Assembly (NCBI GenBank): GCA_030038645.1
Contig: JASHSR010000301.1
Location: 1 to 21,348, forward strand
Length of the DNA: 21,348 nucleotides
Origin: Gammaproteobacteria bacterium
GTDB lineage: Bacteria > Pseudomonadota > Gammaproteobacteria > Steroidobacterales > Steroidobacteraceae
Reading direction: 5' to 3'
The number at the start of each line of letters is the position of its first letter. Positions within the stretch are counted from its first letter, which is position 1. Positions 14,911 to 21,348 of this stretch are shown here, in pieces. Position numbers and translations under genes: made by a program. The notes under the pieces were generated by a model. It saw nothing but the letters and a program-made list of their open reading frames with translations. It had not been told where the DNA came from and made no database searches.

Positions 14911-14916
14911 GCGAGG

Positions 14917-15723
14917 CTACTCCGCCGCCTCGGGCGGCAGAAGGAAGTAGAAGCAGGCGCCGCTCGGTCGATTGGGCCGATAGGCGAGCGTGCCGCCGTG
15001 GGCGCGCACGACGGTGTTGCTGATGGGCAGGCCGAGGCCGGTCCCGCTCGGCTTGGTCGAGAAGAACGGGTCGAATATCCGCTCGAGCTCCTCGGCCGCG
15101 ACGCCCGGGCCGCTGTCGCACACGGCGATCTCCACATCGCCGCCCTCCGCGCGCACCGAGCGGATCCGCACCTCGCGGGTCTCGGAGCCGCTCTCGGAGA
15201 GCGCCTCGAGGCCGTTGCGGACGAGATTGAGGATGACGTGCTGGATCTGGACGCGGTCGATCGAGACCTGCGGCAGGCTTTCGGAGAGCTCGAGCAGCAG
15301 CCGCGCGCGGTGCACGCGGGCATCGGTCTGCATCAACTCGAGAATCTCCTGGATGACGGAGTTGATGTCCGCCGGGCTGCGCTCGACGGGCTGGCTGCGC
15401 GCGAGAGTGCGCACGCGGCGGATGATCTCGCCGGCCCGCACCGCCTGCGCGGCGATCTCGCGCAGCGCCGCGCGCAGATCGGCGAAATCGGGGTCGGGTT
15501 TGCCGAGCAGCCGGTCGCAGGCCTGCGCGTAGTTGGCAATGGCGGTGAGGGGCTGATTGAGCTCGTGCGCGATGCCCGCCGCCATCTCTCCGATCGTGGC
15601 GAGTCGCGAGACGTGCAGCATGCGTCCGTGCAGGCCTCCGCCGGCCGCGTGAGGCTCGGTCGTGTCACGGCCGGATTGCGGCTGCGCGGCGGGCTGCGCC
15701 GGGGGGCCGGAAACGGATGTCAT
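14917..15723 (-). CDS. Cytoplasmic FixL-type histidine kinase lacking a sensor domain
   Basis: ATG at 15723 follows GGAG at a good distance and gives 268 residues. After a short, proline/glutamine-rich N-terminus (1-34), the dimerisation helix with the H box LATIGEMAAGIAHELNQPL (phospho-acceptor H53) begins at once. An N box (LNLVRNGLEAL), G1 (DSGPGVA), F (IFDPFFSTKP) and G2 (GTGLGLPIS) follow. The sequence is most like the FixL/NtrB-related kinases that carry NQPL in the H box. No PAS, heme-binding or membrane segment is visible, so the kinase must receive its signal from another protein or through the short N-terminus. Together with the response regulator it forms a two-gene operon convergent to the NO reductase gene. 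Confidence 0.93.
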   Translation of the reverse strand: MTSVSGPPAQPAAQPQSGRDTTEPHAAGGGLHGRMLHVSRLATIGEMAAGIAHELNQPLTAIANYAQACDRLLGKPDPDFADLRAALREIAAQAVRAGEIIRRVRTLARSQPVERSPADINSVIQEILELMQTDARVHRARLLLELSESLPQVSIDRVQIQHVILNLVRNGLEALSESGSETREVRIRSVRAEGGDVEIAVCDSGPGVAAEELERIFDPFFSTKPSGTGLGLPISNTVVRAHGGTLAYRPNRPSGACFYFLLPPEAAE

Positions 15724-15932
15724 TGCCGCTCCATGAGCCTAAATTGTAGCAAGTATCGTCCGATCGCCGCCGCGCGTCGCTAGGTATGTTCCGCAGGGCC
15801 ATGCCCGCGCGAGTGCGGCGCCACGCGCCACTCGGGCCCCCGACCGCGCGAGCGCGGCGGCGGCGTCACCGCCGTGTCGTACGGAGATCTACGCATTCAG
15901 AACTGCGCGCGCCCGCGGTAGATTGCCGCGGC
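15724..15932. promoter_or_regulatory. Divergent promoter region between the kinase and acyl-CoA synthetase genes
   Basis: On the - strand, TACAAT (bases 15748-15743) is a good -10 candidate 20 bases before the kinase start, with no clear -35. The remainder is very GC-rich. Hairpins CGGCGG-N5-CCGCCG (15858-15874) and a GC-rich one bounded by CGAGTG and CACTCG (about 15810-15834) precede the + strand gene and may form its 5' UTR. An in-frame ATG at 15786 would extend the synthetase by 49 Arg-rich residues and is not supported. Confidence 0.3.
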
Positions 15933-18677
15933 ATGAGCCGTCGCAATCTCGAGCAGCTGTTCAATCCGCGCTCGGTGGCGGTAATCGGCGCGTCCGACCG
16001 GCCGTACAGCGTCGGTGCCACCGTCATGCGGAATCTGCTGCACGGCGGCTTTGCGGGGCCGATATGGCCGGTCAACATCCGCCGCGCCGAGGTCGCGGGC
16101 CTGCGCGCTTATCGAGCCGTGGCGGAGCTGCCGGCGGTGCCGGATCTCGCCGTGCTCTGCGTTCCCGCGCCCGCGATCCCGGCGCTCATCGGAGAGCTCG
16201 GCGCGCGCGGAACACGCGCGGCGATCGTCGTCAGCGCCGGCCTTGGCGGAAAGACTCGCGACGGCGGGACGCCGCTCCGCAGCGCCATGCTGAAGGCGGC
16301 GGAGCCCTACACGCTTCGCATCCTCGGCCCCAACTGCATCGGGCTCCTCGTTCCCGCGATCGGTCTCAACGCGAGCTTCGCGCACGTGGGCGCGCGCGCG
16401 GGAAGCCTCGCCTTCGTCGCTCAATCCGGCGCGCTCACGACGGCCATGCTCGACTGGGCGCAGTCGAGGCAGGTGGGCTTCTCGCACTTCGTCTCGCTCG
16501 GCGACGCGGCCGACATCGACTTCGGCGACTTGCTCGACTACCTCGGCCGGGAGCCCAAGACGCGCGCGATCCTTCTGTACATCGAGTCCGTCACCGCCGC
16601 GCGCAAGTTCATGGCGGCCGCTCGGACGGCGGCGCGCAACAAGCCGGTGATCGTCGTGAAAGCGGGCCGCACGGGCGAGTCTGCCCGCGCCGCCCACTCG
16701 CACAGCGGAGCTCTCGCGGGGTCCGATGCGGTGTACGAGGCGGCATTCCGCCGCGCCGGCGTGCTGCGGGTCGGCACGACGCGCGAGCTCTTCGATGCGG
16801 CGGAGATCCTCGCGCGCATCAAGCCGTACTTGGGTCCACGCCTGGCGATCGTGAGCAATGGGGGCGGCCCCGGCGTCATGGCGACCGACGCGTTGATCGA
16901 GGGGGGCGGGGAGCTCGCCTCGATCAGCCCCGAGACGGCTCGCACGCTCGATTCGCTCCTCCCGGCGTCCGCTCCGCACGGCAACCCGCTCGATATCGGC
17001 GGCGATGCGCGCCCGGAGCGATACGTGACGGCGCTCCGCGCCGCGATCGAGGACGCCAACGTCGATGCGGTCCTCGCGATCCACGCGCCGACGGCGGTCG
17101 CGTCGGTCGCCGAAGTGGCTGCGGCGTGCGCCCCCGTCTTCTCGAGCGCTCGGTGCCCGGTGCTCGCCTGCTGGATGGGAGCCGAGGGAACCGGAGCGGC
17201 CGCGGGAGTCGCGGGAACCGGGGAAGCGGACCGGACCCGCGCCTCCGAGCCGCAGCCCGCGCGCGACGCCGTGCCGATGTATTCGACGCCGGAGGAGGCG
17301 GTCGGCGCCTTTCTCCACGTTGCGCGCTACCATCGAAGCCAAGCCCTTCTGCTCGAAGCGCCCGCCGCCATCGCCGAGGCGCCGAAGCCCGACGTGGGCA
17401 GGGCGCGCGCCATCGTGGCCGGGGCGCTCGCGCAGAATCGCGCCGTCCTCACGGAGCCCGAGGCGAAGGACGTGCTGGCCGCCTACGGCATTGCGGTCGT
17501 CGAGACGCGGATCGCCCGCAACACGGCGGAGCTCACCGAGGCTGCGGCGGGCATGGGTTACCCGGTGGCGCTCAAGATCCTCTCGCCCGACATCTCTCAC
17601 AAATCCGACGTGGGCGGAGTGGCTCTCAATCTCGACACCACCGAGGAGCTGCAGCGGGCGGCCTCGGCGATGCTCGAGCGCTGTCTCGAGCTCGTGCCGA
17701 AGGCCCGGATCGAGGGCTTTACCGTCCAGAAGATGATTCGCCGCGGCGGCTCGCACGAGCTGCTCGCGGGCATCGCCACCGATGCGACGTTCGGCCCGAC
17801 GATCGTGTTCGGCCAAGGCGGCACGGCCGTCGAGGTAATCGGCGACCGGGCCGTCGCCTTGCCGCCGCTCAACGCCGTCCTCGCGCGCGATCTGATCTCC
17901 CAGACTCGCGTGCAGCGCGTGCTGCTCGGCTATCGCGATCGGCTTCCCATCGACATGCCCGCGCTCGAGCAGACGCTCGTCAAGCTCTCGCAGCTCGCGG
18001 CGGATGTGCCGGAGCTCGTGGAGCTCGACATCAACCCGCTCCTCGCCGACGAGCGGGGAGTGCTCGCGCTCGATGCGCGCATCCGCGTCGAGGCGACGGC
18101 GGCCCGCGGGACCGAGCGCTTCGCGATCCGGCCCTATCCGGCGGAGCTCGAGGAGCGCATCGAGCTCTTGGGCCGACAAATCCTGCTGCGGCCGATCCGA
18201 CCGGAGGACTTCGTCCAGCACCGCAGGTTCCTCGCGCGGATTGCGCCGGAGGACATGCGCGCGCGGTTCTTCGCGGCGATGCGCGAGGTGCCGGAGCGCG
18301 ATCTCGCGCATCTCACGCAGATCGACTACGAGCGGGAGATGGCTTTCATCGCCGTGGACCCAGGCGCGGGCGGGGGCGAGGAGACGCTGGGGGTGGCGCG
18401 GGCCTCGACCGATCCGGATAATATCGAGGCGGAGTTCGCGGTGCTCGTCCGCTCGGACCTCAAAGGACAAGGACTCGGAGGCGTGCTTCTGCAAAAGCTC
18501 ATCCGTCATTGCCGTGACCGGGGCACGGAGCGCCTGATAGGCGAGGCGCAGAGCGACAACGCGCGTATGCTGCGGCTCGCCGCCGCCACGGGCTTTCACA
18601 TCGAGGCGATCGGTCAAGGTCTGCTGCAGCTGAGGCTCGATCTGAAGCCTGGCGAGGCGCAGGCGAGGTGCGCGTGA
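15933..18677 (+). CDS. NDP-forming acyl-CoA synthetase fused to GNAT acetyltransferase (PatZ/Pat-like)
   Basis: Start at 15933 gives MSRRNLEQLFNPRSVAVIGAS, the usual opening of these proteins, in 914 residues. Domain order is CoA-binding (1-130), succinyl-CoA-ligase-like parts (about 140-480), ATP-grasp (about 500-730) and a GNAT domain from about 750, with acetyl-CoA-binding pattern LKGQGLGG near 845. E. coli PatZ has the same order and acetylates acetyl-CoA synthetase and other proteins. In PatZ-type acetyltransferases the synthetase phospho-histidine is, as I recall, replaced. Here the position reads AHSHSGALAGSD with H257, matching the SHTGALAGSD motif of active ADP-forming enzymes, and ISHKSDVGG of the ATP-grasp part is also present. 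So it may both make or use acetyl-CoA and acetylate proteins. A Gly/Ala-rich linker lies near residue 410-440. The phosphoketolase gene follows 61 bases later. Confidence 0.93.
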   Translation: MSRRNLEQLFNPRSVAVIGASDRPYSVGATVMRNLLHGGFAGPIWPVNIRRAEVAGLRAYRAVAELPAVPDLAVLCVPAPAIPALIGELGARGTRAAIVVSAGLGGKTRDGGTPLRSAMLKAAEPYTLRILGPNCIGLLVPAIGLNASFAHVGARAGSLAFVAQSGALTTAMLDWAQSRQVGFSHFVSLGDAADIDFGDLLDYLGREPKTRAILLYIESVTAARKFMAAARTAARNKPVIVVKAGRTGESARAAHSHSGALAGSDAVYEAAFRRAGVLRVGTTRELFDAAEILARIKPYLGPRLAIVSNGGGPGVMATDALIEGGGELASISPETARTLDSLLPASAPHGNPLDIGGDARPERYVTALRAAIEDANVDAVLAIHAPTAVASVAEVAAACAPVFSSARCPVLACWMGAEGTGAAAGVAGTGEADRTRASEPQPARDAVPMYSTPEEAVGAFLHVARYHRSQALLLEAPAAIAEAPKPDVGRARAIVAGALAQNRAVLTEPEAKDVLAAYGIAVVETRIARNTAELTEAAAGMGYPVALKILSPDISHKSDVGGVALNLDTTEELQRAASAMLERCLELVPKARIEGFTVQKMIRRGGSHELLAGIATDATFGPTIVFGQGGTAVEVIGDRAVALPPLNAVLARDLISQTRVQRVLLGYRDRLPIDMPALEQTLVKLSQLAADVPELVELDINPLLADERGVLALDARIRVEATAARGTERFAIRPYPAELEERIELLGRQILLRPIRPEDFVQHRRFLARIAPEDMRARFFAAMREVPERDLAHLTQIDYEREMAFIAVDPGAGGGEETLGVARASTDPDNIEAEFAVLVRSDLKGQGLGGVLLQKLIRHCRDRGTERLIGEAQSDNARMLRLAAATGFHIEAIGQGLLQLRLDLKPGEAQARCA

Positions 18678-18738
18678 CCGTCGCCCATCGGGCGCGCGCG
18701 GTGCACCGGCCGGGGCACGCTGGCGCGCGGAGCGTCCC

Positions 18739-21099
18739 ATGACCCTGCCCCTCTCCGAAGATCTTCTGCGCCGCATGGATGGGTACTGGCGGGCCGCCAA
18801 TTATCTGTCCGTGGGGCAGATCTACCTCTACGACAATCCGCTGCTGCGCGAGCCGCTCACGCCCCGGCACATCAAGCCCCGCCTGCTCGGGCACTGGGGC
18901 ACGACGCCGGGGCAGAACTTCATCTACGTGCACCTCAATCGGATCATCAAGCAGCGCGACTTGAACATGATCTACATTGCCGGTCCCGGACACGGCGGAC
19001 CGGCGCTCGTCGCCAATACCTACCTCGAGGGCACTTACAGCGAGCTGTACCCGGACGTGACCCAGGATGAGGCGGGAATGAAGCGGCTGTTCAAGCAGTT
19101 CTCCTTCCCCGGCGGCATTCCGAGCCACGTCGCGCCGGAGACGCCCGGCTCGATCCACGAGGGCGGAGAGCTCGGCTACTCGTTGAGTCACGCCTACGGC
19201 GCCGCTTTCGACAACCCGGATCTGATCGTCGCCTGCGTCGTGGGCGACGGCGAGGCGGAGACGGGACCGTTGGCGGCGGGATGGCACGGAAACAAATTCC
19301 TGAACCCCGCGAGCGATGGGGCGGTGCTGCCGATCCTGCACTTGAACGGTTACAAGATCGCCAACCCCACCGTGCCCGCGCGGATCGAGCGGCAGGAGCT
19401 CGAGGAGTATCTGCGCGGCTGCGGATACAGCCCGTATTTCGTCGCGGGAGAGGAGCCGACCGCCATGCATCAGCTCATGGCGGACACCCTCGACCGCGTC
19501 ATCGGCGAGATCCGGCAAATCCAGGCGGATGCACGGTCCAAGGGATTCGGGCGCCGCCCTCGCTGGCCGCTCGTCGTGCTGCAGACGCCGAAGGGATGGA
19601 CGGGACCGAAGATCGTCGACGGTAAGCCCGTCGAGGGGACCTTCCGCGCGCACCAAGTCCCGCTCGCGGAGGTGCGCACGAATCCGGCGCACCTCGCGCT
19701 CCTCGAGCAGTGGATGCGCAGCTATCGGCCCGAGGCGCTGTTCGATCGCAGCGGCCGGCTCGCCCGCGAGCTCGCGGAGCTCGCCCCCGAGGGCGAGCGG
19801 CGCATGGGCGCCAATCCCCACGCGAACGGCGGGACGCTGCTCCGCGACCTGAGGATGCCGGACTTTCGCGAGTACGCGGTGCAGGTGATCCGGCCCGGCG
19901 CGGGAGACGCGGAGGACACGCGCGTGCTCGGGCGCTTTCTTCGCGATGTGGTGAAGCTCAATCAGCGGCCGCGGACGTTCCGGCTCTTCGGGCCGGATGA
20001 GACCGACTCGAACCGCCTGAGCGCGGTGTTCGAGGCAACCGAGCGGCAATGGACCGCGGAGATCGTGCCGGGCGATGAGCATCTCGCCGCCGAGGGCAGC
20101 GTGATGGAGGTCTTGAGCGAGCATCAGTGTCAGGGATGGCTCGAGGGCTACCTGCTCACCGGGCGCCACGGCCTGTTCAACTCCCACGAGGCGTTCATCC
20201 ACATCGTGGACTCGATGTTCAATCAACACGCCAAGTGGCTGAAGGTGACCCGGCAGATTCCCTGGCGGCGCCCGATCGCCTCGCTCAACTACCTGCTGAG
20301 CTCGCACGTCTGGCGGCAGGATCACAACGGGTTCACGCACCAGGACCCCGGCTTCATCGATCACGTCGCCAACAAGAAGGCGGACATCATCCGCATCTAC
20401 CTGCCGCCGGACTCGAACTGCCTGCTTTCCGTGGCGGACCACTGCCTGCGCAGCCGTCACTATGTCAACGTCATCGTCGCGGGGAAGCATCCCGCGCCGC
20501 AATGGCTCACGATGCCGGAGGCCATCAAGCACTGCACCGCGGGCGTCGGCATCTGGGAGTGGGCGAGCACGGATCGGGGCGCGGAGCCCGACGTGGTGAT
20601 GGCGTGCGCGGGCGACGTGCCGACGCTCGAGACTCTCGCGGCCGTGAAGCTGCTCCTCGGGCATTTCCCGCAGCTGAAGATCCGGGTCGTCAACGTGGTC
20701 GACTTGATGAAGCTCCAGCCCGCGAGCGAGCACCCGCATGGCTTGACCGACCCGGAGTTCGATGCGCTGTTCACCCGCGCCACCCCGATCATTTTCGCCT
20801 TCCACGGCTATCCCTGGCTCATCCATCGGCTCGCCTACAGGCGGGCGAACCACCCCAACCTGCACGTGCGCGGCTACAAGGAAGAGGGAACGATCACCAC
20901 GCCGTTCGACATGGCGGTGCTCAACGACCTCGATCGCTTTCACCTGGCGGGCGACGTGATCGACCGGCTGCCGCAGCTGCAAGCCAACGCCGGCTACGCG
21001 AAGCAGGCGCTGCGCGACAAGCTGATCGAGCACCGCGAGTACATCCGCGAGTTCGGCGAGGACCTGCCCGAGATTCGCGACTGGCGCTGGGAGCCCTGA
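18739..21099 (+). CDS. xfp: Xylulose-5-phosphate/fructose-6-phosphate phosphoketolase
   Basis: The 786-residue product has the full phosphoketolase length and lacks a signal peptide. ATG at 18739 follows GGAG by seven bases. Visible signatures are YIAGPGHGGPALVANTYLEG at about 77-96, the thiamine-diphosphate motif GDGEAETGP at 169-177, GNKFLNP and HLNGYKIANPT in the N-terminal domain, and SHEAFIHIVDSMFNQHAKW plus HVWRQDHNGFTHQDPG in the central domain. The C-terminal XFP domain runs to the end. The enzyme splits xylulose-5-P or fructose-6-P with phosphate into acetyl phosphate plus a shorter sugar phosphate, a carbon-conserving route to acetyl units. It probably shares a transcript with the upstream acyl-CoA synthetase, linking acetyl phosphate and acetyl-CoA/acetate pools. 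No acetate kinase or phosphotransacetylase is in the window. Confidence 0.97.
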   Translation: MTLPLSEDLLRRMDGYWRAANYLSVGQIYLYDNPLLREPLTPRHIKPRLLGHWGTTPGQNFIYVHLNRIIKQRDLNMIYIAGPGHGGPALVANTYLEGTYSELYPDVTQDEAGMKRLFKQFSFPGGIPSHVAPETPGSIHEGGELGYSLSHAYGAAFDNPDLIVACVVGDGEAETGPLAAGWHGNKFLNPASDGAVLPILHLNGYKIANPTVPARIERQELEEYLRGCGYSPYFVAGEEPTAMHQLMADTLDRVIGEIRQIQADARSKGFGRRPRWPLVVLQTPKGWTGPKIVDGKPVEGTFRAHQVPLAEVRTNPAHLALLEQWMRSYRPEALFDRSGRLARELAELAPEGERRMGANPHANGGTLLRDLRMPDFREYAVQVIRPGAGDAEDTRVLGRFLRDVVKLNQRPRTFRLFGPDETDSNRLSAVFEATERQWTAEIVPGDEHLAAEGSVMEVLSEHQCQGWLEGYLLTGRHGLFNSHEAFIHIVDSMFNQHAKWLKVTRQIPWRRPIASLNYLLSSHVWRQDHNGFTHQDPGFIDHVANKKADIIRIYLPPDSNCLLSVADHCLRSRHYVNVIVAGKHPAPQWLTMPEAIKHCTAGVGIWEWASTDRGAEPDVVMACAGDVPTLETLAAVKLLLGHFPQLKIRVVNVVDLMKLQPASEHPHGLTDPEFDALFTRATPIIFAFHGYPWLIHRLAYRRANHPNLHVRGYKEEGTITTPFDMAVLNDLDRFHLAGDVIDRLPQLQANAGYAKQALRDKLIEHREYIREFGEDLPEIRDWRWEP

Positions 21100-21120
21100 G
21101 GGCGTTTCAAGCCCTCAGGG
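21094..21120. terminator. Strong hairpin after the phosphoketolase gene
   Basis: CCCTGAGGGC (21094-21103) and GCCCTCAGGG (21111-21120) form a perfect 10-bp stem with a 7-nt loop GTTTCAA. The left arm contains the phosphoketolase TGA stop. No T-run follows. It lies between convergent genes and can act on both strands. Confidence 0.6.
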
Positions 21121-21170
21121 CGCGGCAGTTGCGGCAATCGCGGTCAGCTGTCGGTCGATGGCGGCCGCGG

Positions 21171-21348
21171 TCAGCGGCGGTCGTGGTCCTCGCGCAGCGC
21201 CTGCAGGCCGATCAGTCGCGCAAGCGCCGCCATTTCCTCGGCGACCGGCAGCAGCAGGTCATCGAGCGTGACGATGCCGACGAGCGCGCCGTCGCGGTCG
21301 AGCACCGGCGCCCGGCGCACGGCCTTCGCGTTCAGCGCCTGAATGCAC
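21171..21348 (-). CDS. CBS-domain protein, C-terminal end (5' truncated by window)
   Basis: The - strand frame encodes 59 residues to the TGA at 21173-21171. The visible part, VRRAPVLDRDGALVGIVTLDDLL, is the second half of a CBS motif (V-x-x-x-P-V-x-D-x-x-G-x-L-V-G-I-V-T-x-x-D-L). A helical tail follows, with EEMAALARLIGLQ, ending EDHDRR. CBS pairs bind adenine nucleotides and regulate partner proteins. What precedes the domain is outside the window, so the full architecture (stand-alone CBS pair or fused to another domain) is unknown. It is convergent to the phosphoketolase gene. Confidence 0.8.
   Translation of the reverse strand, partial: CIQALNAKAVRRAPVLDRDGALVGIVTLDDLLLPVAEEMAALARLIGLQALREDHDRR

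Noticed and set aside
15786..15932. Upstream in-frame ATG extending the acyl-CoA synthetase by 49 residues
   Set aside because: The extension is Arg/Pro-rich with no homology pattern, and MSRRNLEQLFNPRSVAVIGAS is the typical family N-terminus.
15897..18800. Long open frame on the - strand opposite the acyl-CoA synthetase gene
   Set aside because: The Arg-rich, low-information sequence has no recognisable domain. The + strand encodes four clear domains in order.
18499..21033. Long open frame on the - strand opposite the phosphoketolase gene
   Set aside because: It is an antisense artefact of GC-biased codons. The + strand phosphoketolase is complete.

Overview
The window comes from a GC-rich Gram-negative bacterium, probably a proteobacterium. 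It encodes an outer-membrane MipA/OmpV-type protein, a lipobox lipoprotein and a quinol-type nitric oxide reductase, and most reading frames have strong G/C third-position bias. The exact lineage cannot be fixed from the sequence. BlaI/M56 pairs beside a carboxypeptidase-regulatory-like protein are also common in Acidobacteria, so gene exchange or a less-studied lineage is possible.

Region 1 (1-1560) is a molybdenum cofactor pair: the 3' end of mobA on the + strand, facing a complete moeA on the - strand. Region 2 (1564-7082) looks like an accessory segment. It holds a secreted protein with three carboxypeptidase-regulatory-like domains (- strand). Divergent from it are a BlaI-type repressor, an M56 membrane protease whose periplasmic C-terminus resembles DUF4034 rather than a penicillin sensor, and a small membrane protein of visibly lower GC. 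A full carotenoid cleavage oxygenase gene (- strand) closes the segment. A 64-bp relic of the 3' end of the same type of oxygenase gene lies at the far side (1564-1627), in the same orientation. About 4 kb is therefore flanked by direct repeats of a gene 3' end, which could be the footprint of an old insertion.

Region 3 (7083-11659) carries cell-envelope and accessory functions. These are a secreted SGNH/GDSL esterase, a phospholipase-D/cardiolipin-synthase-like lipoprotein, a MipA/OmpV outer-membrane protein and a small VOC-family protein. Two of the intergenic gaps contain strong inverted-repeat structures.

Region 4 (11660-15723) centres on respiration or detoxification of nitric oxide. 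A five-copy 14-bp tandem repeat precedes a quinol-dependent NO reductase gene. Convergent to it is a FixJ-type response regulator preceded by a histidine kinase that has no visible sensor domain.

Region 5 (15724-21348) is an acetyl-metabolism pair. A four-domain NDP-forming acyl-CoA synthetase fused to a GNAT acetyltransferase (PatZ-like, but keeping the phospho-histidine position) is followed 61 bp later by a phosphoketolase. A strong hairpin separates this pair from the 3' end of a CBS-domain gene on the - strand. No tRNA, rRNA, CRISPR, transposase or integrase was seen.
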